Below, one piece after another: positions 6,711-15,518 of a stretch of DNA of 43,188 bases. Source of the stretch: an uncultured Chloroflexota bacterium (GTDB lineage: Bacteria; Chloroflexota; Limnocylindria; Limnocylindrales; CSP1-4); contig CAIYHO010000136.1 of NCBI GenBank assembly GCA_903925955.1, positions 1 through 43,188 of the forward strand, in the 5' to 3' direction. A program made the position numbers and the translations under genes. Below the pieces are notes generated by a model. The model saw nothing but the letters and a program-made list of their open reading frames with translations, was not told the DNA's origin and searched no databases. Position 1 is the first letter of the stretch. Every line of letters starts with the position of its first letter.

Positions 6711-8492
6711 TTGACGAGCCGGAGATTGCCCAGTCCCCGCTGGTGGCCGAGCCTTGGTGGCCCAAACGCCATCACGCTGGCCGCGTGGCTGCTGACGCTG
6801 CCCGGCGCCATCGCCACCACCTACACGATCATCCCGGACAACGTCAGGGAGGATCTCTGGATCTGGGCGGTCTTGGGCGGATCGGCGCACGTCCTCACGG
6901 GGCTCGTCCTCCTTGCCGGACGCTGGACGGTGCTCCGTCCAGTCGCGGGTCGTTCGCGTCCGTGGGTTGCCGTGGGGGTGATGCTCCTTGCCGGCGGCCT
7001 CCGCGGCTTCTACATCGGCGCGGCGTCCATCGCATTGGGCCACAGTCCCGTGGAGCTCCTGCTGCCGCGGACGCTGTTCGCCGCTTGGAGCGTCCTGATC
7101 TGGTACTCCATCGGCACCATCGTTGTGGACGCCACCCGGCGCCATCGGGCCCAGATAGCCAGCCTCGAAGAGGCGCTTGCGGTTGGACAGGCACTCGCTG
7201 AGGGCTCGGTAATGGCCGTGCGCGAACTCCGGTCTGGCATCGTCACCCGCACGGAGGCGATTGTTGCGGAGCAGCTGGAAAAGGCGGTTGGCTTGGCTGC
7301 GGATCCCCAACTTGCCGCAGCACAACTCCACCAGACAGTTGAAGAGGTCATCCGTCCGCTCAGCCACGAGATGAACGAGCAGGCTCTGCGCGAGGATTGG
7401 ATCCTGTCCGGGATCGAGGGGAGTGCAACCCTGGCCATGGCGCCGATTGGCCTGTACATACGGGGCATCCTGCTGGAGCGGCCGTTCCTGCCCTGGGGGT
7501 CGGCGCTCCTGTTGTTTGCGGTTCCGAGTCTGCTGTTCATGTACTGGTTTGGAGCTGCGATGGGGCTCGCGATGCTTGTCCTCACGGCAGCAGCTGCTGG
7601 TCTGGTGGTCGCGGCGGGCCGCGCGCTTGTCTGGCCCCGCCTGGCGGGTAGGGGAGTGGCTGTGCACGCTATAGGTGTTGTGGGCGTCTGGACCCTGGCG
7701 TCGGTGGGCGCAGGGCTCGTGGTGGAGCTGTTTCCCGGCACATACGCATCCATCTCGTCTGACTCGCCGCGTGCCGTGCTGCTGGTTCTGGAGGGCGGGA
7801 TGGCGATGACAGTGCTTCTGGGCGTCGCGCTGATGAACTCCGTGCTGGGCCAGTGGCGGCGCACCGAGGTGGCGCTTGCGGAGGCAGTCCGGACCGCTGA
7901 ATGGTCCGTGGCAAGGCTCCGGCAGATGGCCTGGAGCGAGCAGCGGCACCTAGGCGGTGTTATCCACGGGGACGTGCAGGCGCGAATTGTCTCGCTGGCA
8001 CTGCAGATCCAGCTGAGCCCGCCCGCAGACACGGCCCAGGCCGTTGAGCGTCTTCGCGCAGAGGTGCACCGCGCCTTGGGCGAGCAGCACGAAACCACCC
8101 TGGCGCTTGCCTTGGATCGGATCCGGACTGTCTGGCGGGGCGCGGTAGGCCTGGAGATCGTGGTGGACCCTGACGCAGATGCTGCGCTGGCACGCGATCC
8201 CGTTGCGGGCCATGCAACGGCCGAAGTGCTCAGCGAGTCCATCACCAACGCCGTGCGGCACGGTGGCGCCCACCGCATCCGCGTCCGAATCACCATGGTG
8301 CGTGACGCGCTGGACCTCCTGGTGGAGGACGATGGGGCATCCGCCCACCCTGATGGCCCGCCCGGCATGGGCAGCCGCCTCCTTGACGCCGCGTGCATGT
8401 CGTGGTCACGCAGCGGCAGCACACCCACGTTGCTGCATGCTGTGATCGCCTGCGCCGGCGCCCGCGCACCGACGTTGAGGATGGCCGCATGA
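6711..8492 (+). CDS. membrane sensor histidine kinase of the NarL/LuxR-partner (HisKA_3-like) type
   Basis: The 593-residue protein has two blocks of membrane helices: about four segments in residues 15-145, then a soluble helical section of roughly 90 residues, then a second block around 235-370. The phosphoacceptor region GGVIHGDVQARIVSLALQIQL follows (His419), matching the HxxxQ dimerisation helix of HisKA_3 kinases. The ATP-binding domain has the N-box ESITNAVRHGG and a shortened DDG/GxG part (VEDDGASAH, GMGSRLLDA). The start is TTG 6711 because GGAGG precedes it by eight bases; TTG 6684 is the alternative. It overlaps the response regulator gene by ATGA, so the two form a two-component pair. 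The signal is unknown. Confidence 0.85.
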   Translation: MTSRRLPSPRWWPSLGGPNAITLAAWLLTLPGAIATTYTIIPDNVREDLWIWAVLGGSAHVLTGLVLLAGRWTVLRPVAGRSRPWVAVGVMLLAGGLRGFYIGAASIALGHSPVELLLPRTLFAAWSVLIWYSIGTIVVDATRRHRAQIASLEEALAVGQALAEGSVMAVRELRSGIVTRTEAIVAEQLEKAVGLAADPQLAAAQLHQTVEEVIRPLSHEMNEQALREDWILSGIEGSATLAMAPIGLYIRGILLERPFLPWGSALLLFAVPSLLFMYWFGAAMGLAMLVLTAAAAGLVVAAGRALVWPRLAGRGVAVHAIGVVGVWTLASVGAGLVVELFPGTYASISSDSPRAVLLVLEGGMAMTVLLGVALMNSVLGQWRRTEVALAEAVRTAEWSVARLRQMAWSEQRHLGGVIHGDVQARIVSLALQIQLSPPADTAQAVERLRAEVHRALGEQHETTLALALDRIRTVWRGAVGLEIVVDPDADAALARDPVAGHATAEVLSESITNAVRHGGAHRIRVRITMVRDALDLLVEDDGASAHPDGPPGMGSRLLDAACMSWSRSGSTPTLLHAVIACAGARAPTLRMAA

Positions 8493-9157
8493 ATACCCAC
8501 CTGCCTGAGCTCGACACTGAGCGGCGCCGCATTCTCCTGGTGGAGGACGAGACGATGTCGCGGACGCTCCTGGGCGGCGTGCTGCGGGCTGCAGGCTTTG
8601 AGGTGATGGCCTGCTCGTCGGCGCCTGAGGCGGCATTGGCTTTTGAGGCGTTCGACCCTGACGCCATGGTCTGCGACATCGACCTTGGGGCTGGCCCGTC
8701 AGGTCTTGACCTTGTCGTGTCCCTCACACGTCAAGCCCCCTATCTCGCCGTGGTGATCGTCTCGAACTACGTGATCACGCCCGACTACCGCAACGACGCG
8801 CTGGGCCGTGCGGCCTACCTGCGCAAGCGCGACCTCCATGACACCGCGATCCTCATCAGTACGCTTGAGGAGGTGCTCCGCGACCGCGGCGCCGACTCGG
8901 AGGGAGAGACCACCGGCGGCGGCCGGCTCGCCGTGCTTACCGGCACGCAGGTGCAGGTGCTCCGGATGATGGCCGAGGGCCTGAGCAATGAGGAAATCGC
9001 GCGCCGTCGCGCGATCACGGTGAAGTCCGTGGAGCATGTGACCACGCGTATCTTCACCGCGCTTGGCCTTGGTCATGACACGGCCATCAATCCGCGTGTT
9101 GCGGCGGCCCGGCTCTACATCGCCGAGGCCGGCCTGTCGCCCACGCCCGAAGGCTGA
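8489..9157 (+). CDS. NarL/LuxR-family response regulator
   Basis: The 222-residue protein has a receiver domain (about residues 14-135) with the acidic pair in VEDE and phosphoacceptor Asp63 in VCDIDLG, then a LuxR-type helix-turn-helix near the C-terminus (LTGTQVQVLRMMAEGLSNEE, IARRRAITVKSVEHVTTRIF). It is the DNA-binding partner of the kinase whose stop codon it overlaps. The receiver has an unusual loop (DLGAGPSGLDL) where most have DxxMPxxxG, and the usual switch Thr is replaced by SNY. The longer frame from 8393 lies inside the kinase gene and is rejected. Confidence 0.9.
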   Translation: MNTHLPELDTERRRILLVEDETMSRTLLGGVLRAAGFEVMACSSAPEAALAFEAFDPDAMVCDIDLGAGPSGLDLVVSLTRQAPYLAVVIVSNYVITPDYRNDALGRAAYLRKRDLHDTAILISTLEEVLRDRGADSEGETTGGGRLAVLTGTQVQVLRMMAEGLSNEEIARRRAITVKSVEHVTTRIFTALGLGHDTAINPRVAAARLYIAEAGLSPTPEG

Positions 9158-9335
9158 CTCACGAGCGGAACGAGACTGGGCCACGGTGGTGGACCCCCGG
9201 ACTGCCCCGGTGGGGAGTGCCAGCGGGCATGTTGGCTTGTGTCATCCGGCTCACGCCTCGGAATGCGCTGGGGAGGACGATCCGCTCAGTCTCAGGAGGG
9301 GACACGACACGCGAAGCGCGGGAGGCGCGGAGCAC

Positions 9336-9986
9336 GTGACGAGCGGATTTGCGGCGACAGGCACCGCGCCGGTCGATGGCGCCCCGGGCTCGGCCGCGCC
9401 TGGCGGGATGGCCCGCATTCGCACGGTCTTCGGGATCTTTGTCAACCCGGGAGCCGCGCTTTCGGGTGCGCTCGCCGACGGCTCGCCTGTCTTTGCGCTT
9501 GCCGTCTCCGGCACCGCCTTTGGTCTGTTCTTCCTCCAGACCGGGCTTGATCAGGCGCGCACCGGGCAGGCCGCGATCCCGCCGCTCGGGCTGGGTGCCC
9601 CGCTGGGTGTCGTCGCGCTTGCTGCGATTGGCGCCGCTTACGGCACCGCCGGCCTCGCCCTGGTTGCGTTGGCAGCCTGGTGCCTGGTCCGCCTGCTGGC
9701 AGGCATGCTCAAGCTTGGCCCCACCCCGGGACCGGGAGCAACCGTGCGGGCGTTTGCGCTTGGCTACGCGCCCGCACTGGTCTATGGCCTTGTCGGGATT
9801 GTCCTGAGCCTGGCCCTCGGCTGGAACACGGCCATCGCGTTTGGCATCACGGGCGTCTTGTGGGCAATCGGGCCCGCAATCGCCACGCTCCGCACGATGC
9901 TGGGCGGGCGCATCTGGCCCGCGGTCCTCCTGGCCACGCTGGTCGGCGGCGCCATGCTCGCCGGCTGGTCGGTCCTTGGGACGTAG
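9336..9986 (+). CDS. Yip1-domain-like integral membrane protein
   Basis: The 216-residue protein starts at GTG 9336, ten bases after GGAGG. After about 25 polar residues comes the segment MARIRTVFGIFVNPGAALSG, the amphipathic P-containing entry typical of bacterial Yip1-domain proteins, followed by five hydrophobic helices. Bacterial Yip1 proteins are poorly understood membrane proteins. It is the first gene of a four-gene run in the same direction that ends at 14714, with a 9-bp gap to the next gene. The family call is from general pattern only. Confidence 0.6.
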   Translation: MTSGFAATGTAPVDGAPGSAAPGGMARIRTVFGIFVNPGAALSGALADGSPVFALAVSGTAFGLFFLQTGLDQARTGQAAIPPLGLGAPLGVVALAAIGAAYGTAGLALVALAAWCLVRLLAGMLKLGPTPGPGATVRAFALGYAPALVYGLVGIVLSLALGWNTAIAFGITGVLWAIGPAIATLRTMLGGRIWPAVLLATLVGGAMLAGWSVLGT

Positions 9987-9995
9987 GGAGGCGTG

Positions 9996-10499
9996 GTGAA
10001 CGGCCAACCAATGCGGACCACCGTCCCGGGCGCTTGGCTGACGGGCGCAGCGGCCTTTGCGGTGTTTGGGCTCCTGACGGGTTGGCGGCTCGCCGACGTT
10101 GCTGCGTGGGACGGGATCTGGGCCGTCACGGGTGTCATCCTCGCCGGTGTCGTTGGCGCGGCTTTTGGCGGGATCGCTGGCGCGGTGCTTGGGCTTGCGG
10201 CCCGCGTGGCGTCCCGCGGCCTCACGGCGGACACAGGGCGCCAGGCTGCTGGGACCGGAATGTTGATGCTGATCCCCTTTGTCGTGCTGGCCGCCGCGGC
10301 TGAGCTTCTGCTGGGCTGGAACGCCTCCGTGGCCTTTGCGTCTGCTGGTCTCATGACGTCGGGCGGCGCAACCGCCGTTGAGGCGCGCCGACAAGGAGCG
10401 GGCGGCCTCGGCGTGGCGCTCATCCCTGCCATGGCAGCCGCGCTGCTGGCAACGGGTTGGACAATCGCGGCAGCGCTGGCCGGGTCGGTGAAGCTGTGA
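9996..10499 (+). CDS. small integral membrane protein, unknown
   Basis: The 167-residue protein has four to five hydrophobic segments separated by short loops and no soluble domain. The start is GTG 9996, four bases after GGGAGG; GTG 9993 directly before it is in the same frame. Its composition and size resemble the upstream Yip1-like protein (the motif LxxGWNxxVAFxxAGL echoes LALGWNTAIAFGITGV upstream), so the two may be distant paralogues or subunits of one complex. Its stop overlaps the GTG of the large downstream gene (GTGA), implying coupled expression. Confidence 0.6.
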   Translation: MNGQPMRTTVPGAWLTGAAAFAVFGLLTGWRLADVAAWDGIWAVTGVILAGVVGAAFGGIAGAVLGLAARVASRGLTADTGRQAAGTGMLMLIPFVVLAAAAELLLGWNASVAFASAGLMTSGGATAVEARRQGAGGLGVALIPAMAAALLATGWTIAAALAGSVKL

Positions 10500-13400
10500 G
10501 CAGCGCGATGCCGGGCACCGCCGCGCCGGGTCTTCGCACACGTTCCGTCCGCATGGTGGCCGCGCTGGCGCTAGGCGCGATGCTGAGCGCCAGCCTTTGG
10601 GCGGGTCTGGCGCTGGCGGAAGGCCCGTATCCGCCGGTCCCGTCGGACGCCGAGCTCAAGGTAATTGTGAACGCGGCGGTGATGGACCTTCTCGGGTGCA
10701 AGGTCGTCAATCCGCCGGTATTCAGCAAGTGCGATCAGGTCGTGATCCACAAGATGCATCAGGAGGTCCCGCTAGAGGACTCCGAGCGGCGCAACTGGAT
10801 CTTCGTCACGTTCCGGGAGACGACCGGGGTGTACTCGGACGGGACAACCACGGTCTACTACTACGCGATGCACACTGGCATCGGCGCGTACATCCCGCCG
10901 TACCACTGGTTCCTGGACGCGCAAGCAAAGACGCCGGGGGAGGCGCTTGCCAAGAGCTTCCAGGGCCTGCAGAAGCCGATTGAGGGCTGGGACCTGCGTC
11001 CGGTTGACGGCCAGCAGGAGACGCCGGCTCCGGAGCTGCCGCTTTGCAACGCCACGATCACGGTGCCGTCGGGCCTCAAGGCGGACGACACGCTGTCGCC
11101 CAGCGCGGACATCACAAGCGTTGACGGAACGGCCGTGCAGGGCGTCATCACCATGGCGTGGGTGATCAACGGGGCCGTGACCCCGTCCATCCCCTGGGAC
11201 GGGACGTCCGTGGACATCGTCCTGCAATTGAGTTGCCAGGGCCACGCGCAGGAGTTTCCGGCCACGTACGACGGCGCGCTCAAGCAGGGGGCGCCAATCA
11301 ACCCGACGGCCGCGCCTGAGCCCTCGGGCAGCGATGCGCCCACAGACAGCCAAGAGCCGTCCGACAATCCTGACCCGTCGGCGGGTCCAACCACGTCGGC
11401 CGCTCCGATCCCGCCAACGCGTCCGGGCGGCAAGCGACGCGGCACGCCAGGTCTGGGCGGTGTCGGGAATGTCCCGGGGCCAGCGGATCCGCTCCAGGGG
11501 CTCATCGGGACCGTGGGTCCGGCGCTGATCGGGATCCTCGGCGGCCTGCTGCTTGGCGCGGGCGGCGCGGGCGGACCAGGCGGCGCCGGCGGACCAGGCG
11601 GCGCGGGCGGCCCAGGCGGAGGGGCAGCCCCTGGTTCGCCTGGCGGCACGGGACCGGCGGGCGGGGCTACTCCGGGCGGTACGGGCCCCGGCGGCCCGGG
11701 ATCTGGCGGAACGGCGGGCGGTGATCCCGCCGCAGCCGCTGCGCGCGACCAGCTCTCCTGGCTGAACAACAGAGCGGAAGCGCTGAAGAACCCGGCGATG
11801 GCGGCGCTCATCACCCGTGCGGGAGCGGAGGCCTTTGACGCAAACGGCAACCTTCTTGCCGACAAGTGGACTGCCTTGCGGGGCGAGATCCGCAACGTCG
11901 CCGGGCTTAAGCCATCCGCGCTTGATGCCTACTACACGCTGCCGAGCGTGATCCAAGCGCCCGTGGACGGCCTGCAGGCCGGCGTCACCACCATCGGCCA
12001 GTTTGTGAGCATGGTGGGCGGCGCGGCCGTCACGGTGGGCAAGGGCGTCGGTGGTTTGGCCTACTCGGGCGGCAAGGGCCTGGTGCAGATCGCTGACGGC
12101 CTGCTGAACCCCGTCACCTTCGCGCGCGGCCTCGACAGCTTGCTCAAGGATTTCGCGGTGAAGTCCACCGGCGATCCAAACGCGAACTTCTCGTCCGTTG
12201 TCGGCGCCTGGAACCCGTCGCCAAAGGCTGCCGCCCAGAGCGCACAGATTGGCGCTGCTGCCACGCGTCTGGTCGCGGACAAGGCAACCACCTTTGCGAA
12301 GGACGTCCTGCCCGTCGATGAGATCGGCTCGTTCTTCAACCCGAACGCAAGCACCGAGGAGCGTCTCTGGGCCCTTCCGGCCGGGGTGCTCAAGGTTGCA
12401 ATGCTGCTTGTCGGGGGCGAGCTGGGCGTTAGACCCGTGCCCGGCATCTCGCGCAGCACGACGCTCATCCCGTCTGCGGCGCCCGGCTACGCGGCAGGCC
12501 AGGCGGCGAAGGCTGCAGCGGCCGAGGCAGCGTCGGCCACAGGTGCCGCCGCTAGCGCCGCCGCCCGACGTGAGGCCGCCGCGATCGCGGTCCAGAAGGT
12601 GGAGCAGGCGGCGGCCGATGTGCTGGGGGGCGGCGCAGCCCCCGGCAACCTGAAGGCGGCCGCAAACCTGATCAACAAGAACCCAGAGTTGCGCAACGCC
12701 ATCGACAACGCGATCCGCGCCGACAACGGCACCGGTGCCATGGGCGTTCTGCGTCAAGAGGGCGCGATGACCGCCGACTCGCACGCCCTTATCACCGCGG
12801 GCAAGCTGCAGCACCAGGCGCAGGTGATGAACACCGCCGGCAAGACCATCGTCGCAGACGAGGTGAAAGCACTGCAGGCTGCGGGCCAGCCGATCCCCGG
12901 CCGGTTTGTCACGGCGGAGGCCACCGAGGGCAGCCGCACGTTCGCCAGCGGCGCCAGCACGCGGACGGACCTGGACCGGACGTTCTTGGGACTGCAGGGC
13001 AACCCGGCCGGAACGGCAGCCGGTCGGGCGCCAACCGCCGTGGAGGCCATCGACCGCGCGGCCAGCCAGCGGGGCTTCACGCCCCAGCAGCTCGACACCA
13101 ACATCTACACGCCGCCGCCCGGCCAGCTGTCGGACGCGGCGGGCGCCGCGGCCAACTCCAACGCATGGCTCCAGCGCGGCCTCCAGCGCGGCGGCAACTC
13201 GGGTTACCACCCGGTCTATACGGCACCAAACGGGGCCGTCACCGTCGGCGACCATGTCGGCGGCGCGGCGGGCAATCAGGCGCTGCCCGTCGCCCAGCAG
13301 GTGGCGGCACCGGTCCAGCTCACCCAGTCCCAGGCAGCCGCGTCGGTCGCCACCCAAGTCGAGGGCCTTGGCAAGGCCGTCGCCGCCAACAACGTGAGTG

Positions 13401-13570
13401 GCGCCGTGAAGTACGCGGCTCGGGCCGTGAAGGACGGGGCTCGCTTCCAGGGGGACTGGAACGCGCTGATGCAGGCGGCTGCGACCAAGGACCCGGCCGC
13501 CCAACTCCAGATCCTCAAGGACGCCGGGATCGATGGCGTCTTCGACCTGCAGAGCCGCGTGGTTCCGTGA
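10496..13570 (+). CDS. large secreted/membrane-anchored protein with polymorphic-toxin-like layout
   Basis: The start at GTG 10496 overlaps the previous stop (GTGA) and gives 1024 residues. The order is: signal peptide (hydrophobic 20-40, ALA-EG cleavage near 41); a soluble extracytoplasmic region with four Cys (about 42-265); a Pro/Ser/Asp stalk (265-330); a hydrophobic Gly-rich helix (336-356); a (GGAGGP)n linker to about 415; a helical region with Gly-zipper segments (about 450-570); an Ala-rich helix (about 660-720); and a C-terminal domain (about 770-1024). That modular plan, with a variable C-terminal domain after flexible linkers, resembles polymorphic toxins and other surface effectors. 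I recognise no family. GSRTFASGASTRTDLDR (812-828) faintly resembles a nucleotidyltransferase GSx(n)DxD motif. Confidence 0.6.
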   Translation: MSSAMPGTAAPGLRTRSVRMVAALALGAMLSASLWAGLALAEGPYPPVPSDAELKVIVNAAVMDLLGCKVVNPPVFSKCDQVVIHKMHQEVPLEDSERRNWIFVTFRETTGVYSDGTTTVYYYAMHTGIGAYIPPYHWFLDAQAKTPGEALAKSFQGLQKPIEGWDLRPVDGQQETPAPELPLCNATITVPSGLKADDTLSPSADITSVDGTAVQGVITMAWVINGAVTPSIPWDGTSVDIVLQLSCQGHAQEFPATYDGALKQGAPINPTAAPEPSGSDAPTDSQEPSDNPDPSAGPTTSAAPIPPTRPGGKRRGTPGLGGVGNVPGPADPLQGLIGTVGPALIGILGGLLLGAGGAGGPGGAGGPGGAGGPGGGAAPGSPGGTGPAGGATPGGTGPGGPGSGGTAGGDPAAAAARDQLSWLNNRAEALKNPAMAALITRAGAEAFDANGNLLADKWTALRGEIRNVAGLKPSALDAYYTLPSVIQAPVDGLQAGVTTIGQFVSMVGGAAVTVGKGVGGLAYSGGKGLVQIADGLLNPVTFARGLDSLLKDFAVKSTGDPNANFSSVVGAWNPSPKAAAQSAQIGAAATRLVADKATTFAKDVLPVDEIGSFFNPNASTEERLWALPAGVLKVAMLLVGGELGVRPVPGISRSTTLIPSAAPGYAAGQAAKAAAAEAASATGAAASAAARREAAAIAVQKVEQAAADVLGGGAAPGNLKAAANLINKNPELRNAIDNAIRADNGTGAMGVLRQEGAMTADSHALITAGKLQHQAQVMNTAGKTIVADEVKALQAAGQPIPGRFVTAEATEGSRTFASGASTRTDLDRTFLGLQGNPAGTAAGRAPTAVEAIDRAASQRGFTPQQLDTNIYTPPPGQLSDAAGAAANSNAWLQRGLQRGGNSGYHPVYTAPNGAVTVGDHVGGAAGNQALPVAQQVAAPVQLTQSQAAASVATQVEGLGKAVAANNVSGAVKYAARAVKDGARFQGDWNALMQAAATKDPAAQLQILKDAGIDGVFDLQSRVVP

Positions 13571-13595
13571 GCCGCGAACAACCGAGGAGCCCTCG

Positions 13596-14714
13596 ATGAC
13601 CGATCCGACGTTCGCCGCCGACCGGCGGGAGATCTCCGTCTCGCGACGTGCGCTGACGGCGCTTGGACGGATCCCTGGGATTGCGGGCGGCCCACTGTCG
13701 CCGCTTGCGCGTCTTGCACCCGTGCCCGAGGCGACCGAGCTCGCCGACCGCGAGGCGATGGCGGCCATCCTTGACGGGATGACCGGCGCTTGGGCGTGGG
13801 CCACGCCCGCGCTGCTCAACCCGTCCCTTGTTGTGGCCCTGCTTGCGGGGGATGGCGACACATCCGTGGTTGGGCAGTACCTGTGGCCGGACCGACGCGG
13901 CGCGCGGCCTGGCTTCCAGGTGTTTGTGGGGCGCGAGACGGTGCGCGTCTCCGGGCCGCTGGCGGTGGCGGACGTGGAGTTGGCGTGTTTCAACATGGTG
14001 CCGCTGGCGGGCGTTGCGGAGACGGCGGGCGCCCGGATGACGCTTGGCCTCGATGAGTTCTGGGCGATGCTCGCGCTGCTCGACGCGTACCGCATCGCGG
14101 TCCTGCGGCGCCGGCTGTCACGGGCAGGCGGCTACCCGGCCGGGGTGAGTGCAGAGGATCTCGTTGCGGCGTGGCGAGCCGGACTGGCGCAGCTGGACCC
14201 GGGCTGGGCGGTCTCGCTGTTCGCCCTGTTGCGGCCAGACCTGGTGCCGGCCGATTTTGAAGGCCGTGTGGCGTCTGTGGTGGCGGGCCTCGACGGATCG
14301 GGTCTCCTGGTCCTCCTGCCGGGCGAGCCGGGCGACAGCTTGGGCGATGTGTTTGTCTTCGGCGAGGGTCTCGAGGGCCTCTTCGGCTCGGTGATGACCG
14401 GGGTTGTCCAGGTTGGACTGGGTGCGGAGCGCCTGGCCGCTGGCAACACGATCGAGTTCACCTCCATCGGCGGCTGGCGGACCGCGGACGGGTTCTGGCT
14501 CGCGGATTTGTCGGAGATACCGCCCCGGGGTACGGGCCAGGTCACGCTGGCCCTGATCGGGCCGCACGCGTTTGCCTCGATGGTTGGGGGCGCGCTTGCG
14601 GGGCCGGCGGTCGCCGATCTGCCGGAAGCGCTCGCCGCGGTGGATGCGGCAGCCGCGCAGGTTGTGCCGGCGGCACTCGCGGCTGGCCTTCGCTCTGCCC
14701 CAACAGGCGGCTGA
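13596..14714 (+). CDS. unknown 372-residue soluble protein
   Basis: The start is ATG 13596 with GAGGAG six bases upstream, 25 bases after the large toxin-like gene, so the two are probably co-transcribed. There is no signal peptide or membrane helix. The protein is acidic and rich in Val, Leu, Gly and Ala, with a helical N-terminal half and, in the second half, a likely beta region (GLDGSGLLVLLPGEPGDSLG, then GWRTADGFWLADLSEIPPRG). The family is not recognised. A cytoplasmic partner, chaperone or immunity-type role for the large protein is suggested only by position; it is larger than most immunity proteins. Confidence 0.6.
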   Translation: MTDPTFAADRREISVSRRALTALGRIPGIAGGPLSPLARLAPVPEATELADREAMAAILDGMTGAWAWATPALLNPSLVVALLAGDGDTSVVGQYLWPDRRGARPGFQVFVGRETVRVSGPLAVADVELACFNMVPLAGVAETAGARMTLGLDEFWAMLALLDAYRIAVLRRRLSRAGGYPAGVSAEDLVAAWRAGLAQLDPGWAVSLFALLRPDLVPADFEGRVASVVAGLDGSGLLVLLPGEPGDSLGDVFVFGEGLEGLFGSVMTGVVQVGLGAERLAAGNTIEFTSIGGWRTADGFWLADLSEIPPRGTGQVTLALIGPHAFASMVGGALAGPAVADLPEALAAVDAAAAQVVPAALAAGLRSAPTGG

Positions 14715-14747
14715 CCCCGGCCGCTCCCGCGCTTCTGGGGCTTGCAG

Positions 14748-15386
14748 CTAGCGGAAGTCCTTCATCTTCGCGCCCAGCTTCGCCGCGTACGCGAGCATCT
14801 CTGCTTCCGTCGCGCTGGCCGCCGTCCGGTCAAGGATCAGGAACTTGTCTGTCCCCAACAGGAAGTAGATCGACACAAGATGGCCGTCCTCGGCGCGGAC
14901 AACCCAGTTGTCCATGGGGATGGAGGGGTCCGTGGTGGGGCTTCGGCCAAGGGCCAAGAGCCCGGTCTTCTGGTTGGCGACGTTGAGGTAGCTGAGGTTG
15001 AGGATCAGGAATGCAACTGCGCCGCCCTGCTCCAGGGTGGAGAAGAAGTAGTCGCACTCGATTGCGCCCGTGCTGTCCGGCGGGGCCACCTTGACAAAGG
15101 TCTTGCCGGTCAGCCCTTCCATGAACGTCTTGGTGAACTGGCCGCAGAGGTCCTCCACCAGGTAGTAGTGGCCGTCGGCCGGCCTGCTTGCTTCGCCGGG
15201 GAAGCGGACGAAGCCATCGGGGTCCACCGTTGTGCCGTTCGGGTTGACCTGGGCCGTTGCGGAGCTTGTGCCGACCGGTGCGGGCCCCGTCGATCCAGGT
15301 GTGGGTGCCGCCCCACCGCCGCATGCACCTGCGAGGATTGCCACAGCAAGCAGCGCCGCCGAGGTTGATTGGCGCTTCCCAAACAT
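14748..15386 (-). CDS. lipoprotein, unknown
   Basis: The 212-residue protein starts at ATG 15386, six bases after GGGAGG. It has a lipoprotein signal peptide ending in the lipobox LAGAC followed by a Gly/Pro/Thr/Ser linker, so it should be anchored on the outside of the membrane. The mature part has two further Cys residues (VEDLCGQF and AIECDYFF) that could form a disulfide, and alternating beta-like segments. No family is recognised. It converges on the 372-residue gene with a 33-base gap and diverges from the phosphatase-fold gene across the shared palindrome at 15519-15538. Confidence 0.75.
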   Translation of the reverse strand: MFGKRQSTSAALLAVAILAGACGGGAAPTPGSTGPAPVGTSSATAQVNPNGTTVDPDGFVRFPGEASRPADGHYYLVEDLCGQFTKTFMEGLTGKTFVKVAPPDSTGAIECDYFFSTLEQGGAVAFLILNLSYLNVANQKTGLLALGRSPTTDPSIPMDNWVVRAEDGHLVSIYFLLGTDKFLILDRTAASATEAEMLAYAAKLGAKMKDFR

Positions 15387-15518
15387 TGCCTGCCTCCCGG
15401 AACGCTCAGCGGGCACGTCGTGGCGTGACCCGGCGCCTCCCCGGCGCCATCACACGATGGTCGCCGGCATCGTCGCGGTCGAGGGGCGTTGGTCGCAATC
15501 ACGTCAGGCGAAACGCGG

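Noticed and set aside
10772-14095. 1107-codon minus-strand ORF opposite the large toxin-like gene
   Set aside because: It is antisense to two genes with signal peptide, ribosome sites and coupled starts. Its translation is Arg/Gly/His/Val-rich low complexity, as expected from third-position G/C bias.
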